Shown here one piece after another: positions 7,283 to 14,335 of a DNA stretch of 14,542 nucleotides. Origin of the DNA: JAFAVZ01 sp036009105. Its GTDB lineage: Bacteria > Acidobacteriota > Thermoanaerobaculia > Gp7-AA8. Position numbers and translations under genes: made by a program. The stretch covers positions 1 to 14,542 of the forward strand of contig DASYMJ010000249.1 in assembly GCA_036009105.1 (NCBI GenBank), read 5' to 3'. The notes under the pieces are model-generated. The model was given only the letters and a program-made list of their open reading frames with translations. It did not search any database and was not told the origin of the DNA. Position 1 is the first letter of the stretch. The number at the start of each line of letters is the position of its first letter.

Positions 7283-7297
7283 GCGGGCGCGGCCCGC
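7283..7297 (-). terminator. Hairpin in the ntrX downstream region (second of two)
   Basis: GCGGGC and GCCCGC form a 6-bp stem with a 3-nt loop, adjacent to the larger hairpin at 7300-7326. The pair lies between the end of the ntrX-like gene and the tRNA-Gly promoter on the same strand, so together they may insulate the tRNA from operon readthrough. No T-run follows. Confidence 0.35.
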
Positions 7298-7299
7298 AG

Positions 7300-7326
7300 C
7301 GCTGGCCGGCAAAGCCGCGGCCAGCG
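7300..7326 (-). terminator. Hairpin terminator candidate after the ntrX-like gene
   Basis: CGCTGGCC (7300-7307) pairs perfectly with GGCCAGCG (7319-7326), and the loop contains an inner GGC-AAA-GCC stem. It begins 25 nt after the stop codon of the minus-strand ntrX-like gene. The lack of a T-tract makes factor-independent termination uncertain. Confidence 0.5.
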
Positions 7327-7351
7327 GTCGCGCCTGAAGCGCCGGTCCGGC

Positions 7352-8698
<1,347 letters not shown>

Positions 8699-8710
8699 AT
8701 TAGAAAACGA

Positions 8711-8776
8711 TGAACGAGGAAGGATGAACGATGAACGATGGTGTGCGGGCGTTCATCGTTCATCCTACATCGTTCA
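8711..8776. repeat. Inverted repeat built from GATGAAC heptamers, between ntrY and ntrX
   Basis: The arms 8711-8736 and 8751-8776 are complementary at 24 of 26 positions around a 14-nt loop. Each arm is made of 7-bp units (TGAACGA, then GATGAAC twice). The right arm reaches into the ntrY-like gene and contains its TGA stop (8774-8776); the left arm ends 12 nt before the ntrX start. In the operon mRNA it would form a long stable hairpin between the two reading frames. Its architecture matches the element at 12400-12472, although the heptamer is different. Confidence 0.85.
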
Positions 8777-10909
8777 CGCCGGCAGCTCGATCTCGAACCG
8801 CGTTCCCTTCGGATGGTTGTCGTGCACGGAGATCTGGCCGTCGTGGTCGCGCACGATGCGGTGCACGATGGCCAGGCCGAGGCCGGTGCCGCGGCCTTTC
8901 GTCGAAAAGTAGGGGAGGAAGAGCTTGTCCTTGTCGCGGTCGGGAACGCCGCGGCCGGGGTCGGCCACCTCGATCACCACGCGGTGCTGCGCGCGGCGCG
9001 CGGAGACGCGGATCTCGCCCGACTCGGTCGCCTCGACGGCGTTCTTGAGCAGATTGCCGACCGCGCGGCGGATCTGCTCCGGGTCCATGAGCAGCTCGAT
9101 GTCCTGGGCCACGTTCACACTCACGGTCACGCCGTTCTTCACGTCGCGATAGAGGCTCGCCGCCTGCTGCAGGATCTCGGCGAGCTGGGCGTGGCGCAGA
9201 TGCACGGCCGGCATGCGCGCGAAGCGGGAGAACTCATCCACCATCCGCTTGAGCTGGCTCACCTCGCTGACGATGGTGCGGCAGCCTTCCTCGATGCCGG
9301 GCTCGCCGCGGCCGAACTTCTTCGCCATCCGCTCCGCGGAGAGCTGGATCGGCGTGAGCGGATTCTTGATCTCGTGCGCGATGCGCCGCGCCGCCTCGTT
9401 CCAGGCGGCGAGCTTCTGGGCCTGCATCAGCTGGGTGGAGTCTTCGATGGCCAGCACCCAGCCGCTTTCGTCTTTGCCGCCCAGGCGGGCGGCGGAGAGC
9501 TCGAGGTAATGGAGCTCGCCGCCGCGGATGAGCGTCACCTCCCGGGAGCGGCCCAGCCGGGCGGTGAGATCGCACAGCGCCTCGGCCAGCGGCGCGAGAT
9601 CGCCGACCAGCACCTCGTGCAGGCTGGCCCGCGGCGGGAGCGCCTCGAGCTGGAGCATGCGCAATGCCGCCTGGTTGATGGACAGCACTTCCAGCTCCTC
9701 GGTGAAGGCGATGATGCCGGTGGAGACGCTGTCCAGCACCGTGAACATGAAGGCGCGCTCATCGTCCAGCCGGCGGTTCGTCTCCGTGAGCGCCTGGCGC
9801 TGGCTGGCCAGCTGGGCGGACATCTGATTGAACGAGTCGATGAGGCGGCCCACCTCGTCCCCCGCGGCGACGTCGATGCGATGGCCGTAGCCGCCCTGGG
9901 CCAGCATGGCCGTGCCTTCGGCCAGCGCCTTGATCGGCACGGTGATGCGGCGCGAGGCGTAGATCGACGTCCAGAGCGTGCCGAAGAGGATGGCCAGGGT
10001 CACGGCGAGGAAGAGCGAGGTCTGGGAGGCCTTCAGGTTCGGCCGCTGCAGGTCGAGCTGCTCGAAGTTCTGGTGGGCGATGATCGACTCGTCGATCATC
10101 CGGCTCATCGTGTTCGGGATGAAGACGGCGGCCACGGCGACGTACGGGCCGTTGCCGATCAGCGACGCGGAACGGATCCACTTCCCGCTGGCCGAGCCGT
10201 CGATCTTCACCGCGCGGCCTTTGCGCGCGACCTCCTCGAAGAAGCGCGCCGGCGGCTCGGGCAGCTCCAGCACCGGGACCCGCGGATCGCCATTGAGCTT
10301 CACGAGCGTGGCACCGGTCTGGTCGTTGCCCTGATCGAGGCGATAGAGGCCGGCCATCTCGACGTCGTGGAACTGCTGCACGTGACGGAGGATGCCGTCC
10401 ATCTCCGCCGCATCGGTCACGGTCGGCGAGGCGGCGATCTCCCGCGCGGCGGCGGCCGCGACCGCGCCCGCCTGATCCTGGGCCATCTGGGCGATGGCCT
10501 CGCTGTTCTGCAGGATGCGCCGCACCGGCGTGTTGAACCAGCGGTCGATGGAGACGCGCAGCAGGTCGGTGGCGACGAGGAAGAGGAGGAAGACCGGCAG
10601 GAGCGAGGTGGCGACGTAGGTCAGGACCAGCTTGGTCCGGAAGCGCGAGCCGATGATGCCGCGCTGCCGCTCCAGCAACAGCTTCACGATCCCGCGGAAG
10701 AGGACGAAGAGGATGCCGACGATGAGCAGGACGTTGATGTTCCAGAGGACGAAGAGCAGCACCTGGCTGGAGAGCGCCTCCGGGGAGAGCTCCTTCGCGC
10801 GCTGGATGAGGTAGTAGACGAGCGACGTCGCGGCCAGGATCAGCAGCGGAACGGTGATGATGACCCGCGGGTCCTTGCGGTACCGCAGCAGCAGCTCGCG
10901 CGCGGTCAT
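8774..10909 (-). CDS. ntrY: NtrY-like membrane sensor histidine kinase
   Basis: This 711-aa protein has the NtrY layout. Three N-terminal membrane helices (about 18-37, 49-71 and 92-113) are followed by an extracytoplasmic sensor region (about 115-287), a fourth helix (SLFLAVTLAILFGTLWTSIYA, about 288-308), a HAMP linker, a PAS-like domain (about 375-480), a HisKA domain with AHEIKNPLTP (H512) and a HATPase_c domain with N box NLLKNAVEA and G boxes DPGRGVPD and GTGLGLAIV. It is expected to autophosphorylate on H512 and pass the phosphate to the NtrX-like regulator directly downstream. Its start overlaps the DUF4390 gene stop (ATGA at 10909-10906). The last codons run into the GATGAAC inverted repeat, which supplies the stop. 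NtrY proteins sense nitrogen or envelope/redox state in other bacteria; the signal here is unknown. Confidence 0.92.
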   Translation of the reverse strand: MTARELLLRYRKDPRVIITVPLLILAATSLVYYLIQRAKELSPEALSSQVLLFVLWNINVLLIVGILFVLFRGIVKLLLERQRGIIGSRFRTKLVLTYVATSLLPVFLLFLVATDLLRVSIDRWFNTPVRRILQNSEAIAQMAQDQAGAVAAAAAREIAASPTVTDAAEMDGILRHVQQFHDVEMAGLYRLDQGNDQTGATLVKLNGDPRVPVLELPEPPARFFEEVARKGRAVKIDGSASGKWIRSASLIGNGPYVAVAAVFIPNTMSRMIDESIIAHQNFEQLDLQRPNLKASQTSLFLAVTLAILFGTLWTSIYASRRITVPIKALAEGTAMLAQGGYGHRIDVAAGDEVGRLIDSFNQMSAQLASQRQALTETNRRLDDERAFMFTVLDSVSTGIIAFTEELEVLSINQAALRMLQLEALPPRASLHEVLVGDLAPLAEALCDLTARLGRSREVTLIRGGELHYLELSAARLGGKDESGWVLAIEDSTQLMQAQKLAAWNEAARRIAHEIKNPLTPIQLSAERMAKKFGRGEPGIEEGCRTIVSEVSQLKRMVDEFSRFARMPAVHLRHAQLAEILQQAASLYRDVKNGVTVSVNVAQDIELLMDPEQIRRAVGNLLKNAVEATESGEIRVSARRAQHRVVIEVADPGRGVPDRDKDKLFLPYFSTKGRGTGLGLAIVHRIVRDHDGQISVHDNHPKGTRFEIELPA

Positions 10910-11451
10910 CGGCCGCGGGCCTCCGGCGGCGCGGCCACGCGCGCCTCCTTCCAGTGCGTGGAGACCTGCCAGGGGATGACGTACAGCATCCAGCCGCGGG
11001 AGAGGTCGGCCTTCACGCGCACTTTCAGCTTGTAGGGACGGCGCTTGCCGATGTCGAAGAGGGCGGGCTCGTCGATGGAGGTCATCCGCCGCTCCAGCGA
11101 CTCGAGGTCGCTGAAGGTCTCGGAGCGGACGAGCTTGCGGTCGCGGCGGTAGTTGAGGAGGTACTCCCGGGTCACGGAGTTGAAGGTGGCGATGACCTCG
11201 ATGCGGGAGCGGTCGATGCCTTCGTCGAACCAGTTGGGGCGGTCGCGGAATATCTCCACGATGTAGGTGAAGCTGGTCGGCACGCCGCTCTGCAGCCCCT
11301 GGACGGTCTGCCCGTTGCGGAACGCGTTGGCGAGGGAGAAGCGGACGCTCACCTGCCCGTTCGCGGCCGCGGCGGCGAGGTTCTCGATGCGGGCGTCGTC
11401 GGCGCGTGCGCTCGCGGCAGCAAGGGTTAAGAGTATGAGTAGTTTGCGCAC
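10906..11451 (-). CDS. DUF4390 domain protein, exported
   Basis: This 181-aa protein starts with a GTG (11451) and a signal peptide (MRKLLILLTLAAASARA, cleavage after about residue 17). The rest matches my memory of DUF4390, a family often encoded next to ntrY: mixed beta structure with FSLANAFRNGQTVQGLQSG, the central VTREYLLNYRR and a C-terminal KLKVRVKADL followed by a conserved Trp (SRGWMLYVIPWQ). It is probably periplasmic, and its overlap with the ntrY-like gene suggests it works with the sensor domain, though this is inference. The start directly follows a 22-bp near-palindrome that fills the gap to lpxC. There is no Shine-Dalgarno sequence. No enzymatic motif is seen. Confidence 0.8.
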   Translation of the reverse strand: MRKLLILLTLAAASARADDARIENLAAAAANGQVSVRFSLANAFRNGQTVQGLQSGVPTSFTYIVEIFRDRPNWFDEGIDRSRIEVIATFNSVTREYLLNYRRDRKLVRSETFSDLESLERRMTSIDEPALFDIGKRRPYKLKVRVKADLSRGWMLYVIPWQVSTHWKEARVAAPPEARGR

Positions 11452-11452
11452 T

Positions 11453-11474
11453 AGTGTGGCAAATTTACCACACT
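11453..11474. promoter_or_regulatory. Near-perfect 22-bp palindrome between lpxC and the DUF4390 gene
   Basis: AGTGTGG (11453-11459) and CCACACT (11468-11474) are perfect inverted repeats around the core AAATTT, with one asymmetric pair (C/A); 20 of 22 positions are symmetric. It fills the 23-bp gap between the lpxC stop (TAA, 11477-11475) and the GTG start (11451) almost exactly. The AT-rich centre and outer GTG/CAC half-sites look like a dimeric repressor site; as RNA it would form a 7-bp stem with an 8-nt loop that could limit translation of the downstream gene. Confidence 0.6.
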
Positions 11475-12356
11475 TTATGCGAACGCTTCGCCCTGCGCCC
11501 GCACCCCCACCCGCACGTCGTCCGTCTCCGCCGCCGCGGCGAGCACCTGCTCGACGAAGCGGGAGTGGAGGGCGTGGCCGGCGCGGTTGGCGGTGATCTC
11601 GCCGACGAGAGGGCGGCCGACCAGAGCCAGGTCGCCGATCAGGTCGAGGATCTTGTGCCGGACGAACTCGTCCTTGAAGCGGAGCGGCCCGTTCAGGATG
11701 CCGTGGTCGTCCAGGACGATGCAGTTCTCCACCGAGCCGCCGCGGGCCAGGCCGGCCGCGCGCAGCTTCTCGACGTCGCGCATGAAGCCGAAGGTGCGCG
11801 CCGGGGCAATCTTGCGCAGGAAGTTGTCGTGGGTGAAGTCGAAGTGCATCGACTCGCGGCCGATGGTGGGGTGGTCGAAGTCGATCCGGTATTTGATGGT
11901 CAGCCGGTGCGCCGGCGTCATGCGGATGCTTCGGTCGCCCTCCACGATCTCGATCGGCTTGTTCAGCCGCAGCACCTTCACCTCGGCGTCGAGGGAGCGG
12001 ATGCCGGCCGCGTCGATGAGGTGCATGAACGGCAGCGCGCTGCCGTCGATGATCGGCACTTCCGGGCCGTCGATGTGGATGTCGACGTCGGTCAGCCCGC
12101 AGGCGACGATGGCGGAGAGGAGGTGCTCCACGGTGCCCACCGCAACGTCATCCTTGCCGACGGTGGTGGCGTGGTCGAGGGCGGTGGTGGAGGCCTGCAG
12201 GGCGGGGATGCGCAGGCCGGCGAGGTCGGCCCGGACGAAGGTGATCCCGCTGCCGGCGGCGGCCGGATGCAGCTCGAGCTTCGTGTAGATGCCGGAGTGG
12301 AGGCCGATGCCGGTGATGCCGACCTTTGCGTTGATGGTTTTCCGCTGTGAGTACAT
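11475..12356 (-). CDS. lpxC: UDP-3-O-acyl-N-acetylglucosamine deacetylase (LpxC)
   Basis: LpxC removes the acetyl group from UDP-3-O-acyl-GlcNAc, the committed step of lipid A synthesis. From ATG 12356 the protein has 293 aa and begins MYSQRKTINAKV, followed by GITGIGLHSG, the normal LpxC N-terminus; an in-frame ATG at 12398 would add 14 residues (PPRSSPPPD) that are not typical. The zinc ligands are H78 in VEHLLSA, and H234 and D238 in HKILDLIGD; E77 is the catalytic base and H261 in RAGHALH the likely general acid. Both duplicated LpxC domains are complete and the length is typical. It is the first gene of the probable lpxC-DUF4390-ntrY-ntrX operon. Its presence shows a lipid A-containing outer membrane. 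Confidence 0.97.
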   Translation of the reverse strand: MYSQRKTINAKVGITGIGLHSGIYTKLELHPAAAGSGITFVRADLAGLRIPALQASTTALDHATTVGKDDVAVGTVEHLLSAIVACGLTDVDIHIDGPEVPIIDGSALPFMHLIDAAGIRSLDAEVKVLRLNKPIEIVEGDRSIRMTPAHRLTIKYRIDFDHPTIGRESMHFDFTHDNFLRKIAPARTFGFMRDVEKLRAAGLARGGSVENCIVLDDHGILNGPLRFKDEFVRHKILDLIGDLALVGRPLVGEITANRAGHALHSRFVEQVLAAAAETDDVRVGVRAQGEAFA

Positions 12357-12399
12357 GTCCGGCGGAGGACTAGAGCGAGGGGGGTGCCATGCGGTCATC

Positions 12400-12472
12400 G
12401 GTTGTCAGTTGTCGGTTATCAGTAGGCAAATACGGGACTTAACTGACAATTGACAACTGACGACTGACAACT
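12400..12472. repeat. Inverted repeat built from AACTGAC/GTTGTCA heptamers, between lpxC and smpB
   Basis: The left side (12400-12423) consists of 7-bp units of the GGTTGTC and AGTTGTC type. The right side (12441-12472) has the complementary units AACTGAC, AATTGAC, AACTGAC and GACTGAC. About 19 of 24 positions pair, and the loop is roughly 25 nt. It lies in the spacer between smpB and lpxC, both minus strand, so it would be transcribed only as readthrough from smpB or as the lpxC 5' region. Similar heptamer arrays occur in many bacterial genomes; their role is unknown. Confidence 0.8.
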
Positions 12473-12497
12473 TTCTGTGGTTTTCCCGCCGCACACC

Positions 12498-12515
12498 TGT
12501 GGCTCGCCAGCCACA
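12498..12515 (-). terminator. Hairpin directly after the smpB stop codon
   Basis: TGTGGCT (12498-12504) and AGCCACA (12509-12515) form a 7-bp stem with a 4-nt loop, immediately after the smpB TAG (12518-12516). There is no T-run within a few bases on the minus strand. It probably protects or ends the smpB transcript. The flank AGTGTGG is also the arm of the palindrome at 11453-11474. Confidence 0.5.
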
Positions 12516-12992
12516 CTATGGCGCGCGTCGCGTCTTCATCGCGGCGGCGGCCTCGCGGTCGGCTTCGCGGCGTTTCTCCGTCTCGCGCTTGTCGTACAGC
12601 TTCTTGCCCCGCACGACCGCCACTTCCGTCTTGACCCGGCTCCCCTTGAAGTAGAGCCGCAGAGGGACGATGGTCAGCCCCTTCTCCGTGGTCTGGGTCT
12701 GGAGCTTCTCCAGCTCTTTCCGGTGCAGGAGGAGCTTGCGGGTGCGCTCCGGCTCGTGGTTCTCCCGGTTGCCGTGCGTATACGGCGAGATGTGCGCGCC
12801 GAACAGGAACGCCTCTCCCCCTTTGAAGATGACGTACGCATCCTTGAGGTTGGCCTTCCCGTCCCGCAGCGCCTTGACCTCGGTGCCGGTCAGCTCGATG
12901 CCCGCCTCGACCTTCTGCAGCACGAAGTAGTCGTGCAGCGCCTTCTTGTTCGAGGCGATCAACCTCTCGCCCGTCTCGGGCTTCTTCGTCAT
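12516..12992 (-). CDS. smpB: SsrA (tmRNA)-binding protein SmpB
   Basis: SmpB binds tmRNA and carries it to stalled ribosomes for trans-translation. The 158-aa length is standard. The N-terminal half has IASNKKALHDYFVLQKVEAG and IELTGTEVKALRDGKANLKD, the conserved OB-fold core; the second half has FGAHISPYTHGNRENHEPER, RKLLLHRKELEKL, GLTIVPLRLYF and the basic tail KVTEVAVVRGKKLYDKRE-like region that enters the decoding centre. The start ATG is 9 nt after a -10-like TAGAAT (13007-13002) without a Shine-Dalgarno sequence, so the mRNA may be leaderless. The tmRNA gene ssrA, sometimes nearby, is not in this window. Upstream lies a decayed toxin-antitoxin remnant whose end overlaps the promoter. 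Confidence 0.97.
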   Translation of the reverse strand: MTKKPETGERLIASNKKALHDYFVLQKVEAGIELTGTEVKALRDGKANLKDAYVIFKGGEAFLFGAHISPYTHGNRENHEPERTRKLLLHRKELEKLQTQTTEKGLTIVPLRLYFKGSRVKTEVAVVRGKKLYDKRETEKRREADREAAAAMKTRRAP

Positions 12993-13001
12993 GGGCCGGC
13001 G

Positions 13002-13007
13002 ATTCTA
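13002..13007 (-). promoter_or_regulatory. -10-like hexamer close to the smpB start
   Basis: TAGAAT ends 9 nt before the smpB ATG, with no Shine-Dalgarno sequence between them. Its TAG is also the end of the PIN-domain remnant's reading frame. The same TAGAAT-CGSC-ATG arrangement is found before the remnant's own ATG (13236-13231). Confidence 0.35.
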
Positions 13008-13224
13008 CGCGATCAGCTCGATGGCCGCGGCGCGGCCGGTGCTGCAAACGAGGCGGACATCGCGTGACCAGAGGTGCGCCGAGGAGCTCGGCGAGGGCGA
13101 CGTAGGAGGCGTCGCAGGCGGTGAGGCCGTCCAGCCGCCCCTCCTACCGAGGAAGCCCCACCTGCTGGGCACGCTTCACCAGCTCCTCGCGCAACGCGTC
13201 CGGAATCTCGATCGTCTTCGCCAT
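13005..13224 (-). pseudogene. vapBC-type toxin-antitoxin remnant (antitoxin start fused to PIN-domain end)
   Basis: The ATG at 13224 opens MAKTIEIPDALREELVKRAQ followed by QVGLPR, an antitoxin-like N-terminus, and stops at TAG (13146-13144). The same frame then continues as RLDGLTACDASYVALAELLG followed by APLVTR, the C-terminal third of a PIN-domain (VapC-type) ribonuclease with its conserved Asp in ACDASY. At about 13060-13064 a one-base shift is needed to continue as DVRLVCSTGRAAAIELIA and stop at 13007-13005. So an internal deletion appears to have joined the antitoxin 5' end to the toxin 3' end, with a frameshift afterwards. The first catalytic half of the PIN domain is missing, so no active toxin is made. 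The family call rests on motif recognition. Confidence 0.7.
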
Positions 13225-13240
13225 CGGCCGATTCTAACGC

Positions 13241-13268
13241 TACAATCCGCGCCCGAATTCAGCGGAGG
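13241..13268 (+). promoter_or_regulatory. Possible -10 and ribosome binding site of the GAPDH gene
   Basis: TACAAT (13241-13246) is a good -10 match and GGAGG (13264-13268) lies 11 nt before the ATG at 13280, slightly far but usable. A weak TTCGCC lies 18 bp upstream. The promoter would sit beside the start of the vapBC remnant on the opposite strand. Confidence 0.4.
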
Positions 13269-13279
13269 TCTGCGCGGCA

Positions 13280-14335
13280 ATGACGAAGAACATCGTGCAC
13301 GTGGTCGGCACGGGAACCATCGGCGAGCCTTTGATCGGGCTGTATACCGATTTCAAGGACAAGTGGGACATCAGCGAGGTCACGTTCCACAAGCGCACCC
13401 CCAAGGCCGACGACCGGGCCATGGTCGAGTACCTGGTCAACCGCGGCGCGAAGCTCGTCGTGGACGAGGAAGCGCGCGGCGAGTTCGAGCACCTCGGCCA
13501 CCGCGTGTCGTTCACCACCGAAGAGGCGCTGGCCCGCGCCACCGTCGTCGTCGATTGCACGCCGGCCGGCAACGACAACAAGGCGAGGTACTACGAGCGC
13601 GTCAAAGGCCCCCGCGGCTTCCTGGCCCAGGGCTCCGAGTTCGGCTTCGGCAAGCCGTACGCGCGCGGCATCAACGACTCGGTGCAGAGCGCGGACGAGC
13701 GCTTCGTGCAGGTCGTCTCCTGCAACACCCACAACATCTCCGTGCTGCTCAAGACCATCGGCGAGCACAAGGGGAAGATCTCCATCGCCTCCGGCCGCTT
13801 CGTCTGCATGCGCCGGGCGAACGACGTCTCCGATACGAAGTCGTTCATCCCCGCGCCGCAGGCCGGCAAGCATGATGACCCCGAGTTCGGCACCCATCAC
13901 GCCCGCGATGCCCACCACCTCTTCGCCACCCTGGGCGAGGAGCTGAACCTGTTCTCCTCGGCCATCAAGATCAACACCCAGTACATGCACACCCTCTGGT
14001 TCGACCTCGAGCTCGGCTTCGACACGTCGCTGGAAGAGGTCAAGGCGGCGCTGCGCGGCAACCCGCGGGTGGCCATCACCAACAAGCGGGCGGTGAACCA
14101 GATCTTCTCCTTCGGCCGCGACCACGGCTACTTCGGGCGCATCCTCTCCCAGACCGTGATGCCGACTTCCACCCTCGCCGTGCCGAGCGCGCGCAAGGTG
14201 GTCGGCTTCTGCTACACGCCCCAGGACGGCAACTCGCTGCTTTCCTCCATCGCCGCGACCCTCCGCTATCTGGATGAGTCGAAGCTGGAGGACAACCTCG
14301 ACGTGCTGCGGCCTTACATCTTCCGGGAGATATGA
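13280..14335 (+). CDS. Type II (archaeal-type) glyceraldehyde-3-phosphate dehydrogenase
   Basis: The enzyme oxidises glyceraldehyde-3-phosphate to 1,3-bisphosphoglycerate with NAD(P). This 351-aa protein has the Rossmann motif GTGTIGEPL (G10-G15), the VVDCTPAGNDNK segment that matches the archaeal DATPGG..K region, the catalytic-cysteine motif VVSCNT (C148) and the following MRRANDVSDTK, matching the RRA..P.DIK of type II enzymes; the helix QYMHTLWFDLEL corresponds to the MHVHSIMVELK region. Class I bacterial GAPDH has SCTTN instead. The length is typical of type II. The start ATG is supported by GGAGG. Its stop overlaps the next gene's ATG (14332-14335). Whether it is the cell's main glycolytic GAPDH or an extra enzyme cannot be told here. 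The family assignment is by motif comparison from memory. Confidence 0.85.
   Translation: MTKNIVHVVGTGTIGEPLIGLYTDFKDKWDISEVTFHKRTPKADDRAMVEYLVNRGAKLVVDEEARGEFEHLGHRVSFTTEEALARATVVVDCTPAGNDNKARYYERVKGPRGFLAQGSEFGFGKPYARGINDSVQSADERFVQVVSCNTHNISVLLKTIGEHKGKISIASGRFVCMRRANDVSDTKSFIPAPQAGKHDDPEFGTHHARDAHHLFATLGEELNLFSSAIKINTQYMHTLWFDLELGFDTSLEEVKAALRGNPRVAITNKRAVNQIFSFGRDHGYFGRILSQTVMPTSTLAVPSARKVVGFCYTPQDGNSLLSSIAATLRYLDESKLEDNLDVLRPYIFREI

Noticed and set aside
8701..8776. CRISPR repeats or an intrinsic terminator in the GATGAAC repeats
   Set aside because: Units are only 7 bp with no unique spacers, so it is not CRISPR. There is no T-run, and it lies between two operon genes where termination would silence ntrX.
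8738..11035. 765-codon open frame antisense to the ntrY-like and DUF4390 genes
   Set aside because: It spans two well-supported genes on the other strand, and its translation is a His/Arg/Leu-rich mirror of their codons with no recognisable motif.
12357..12398. ATG at 12398 as the lpxC start
   Set aside because: It adds a Pro/Ser-rich stretch ahead of MYSQRKTI, which is already the usual LpxC N-terminus.
12399..12515. Insertion-sequence end or MITE in the lpxC-smpB gap
   Set aside because: No target-site duplication flanks the inverted repeat, and the internal 7-bp periodicity is unlike transposon termini.
12399..12992. A tmRNA (ssrA) gene beside smpB
   Set aside because: No tRNA-Ala-like end with a CCA and no tag-coding frame ending in ALAA is visible in the flanks.
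13259..14125. 288-codon open frame antisense to the GAPDH gene
   Set aside because: It lies inside a gene with a clear NAD-binding motif and catalytic cysteine, and its product has no recognisable features.
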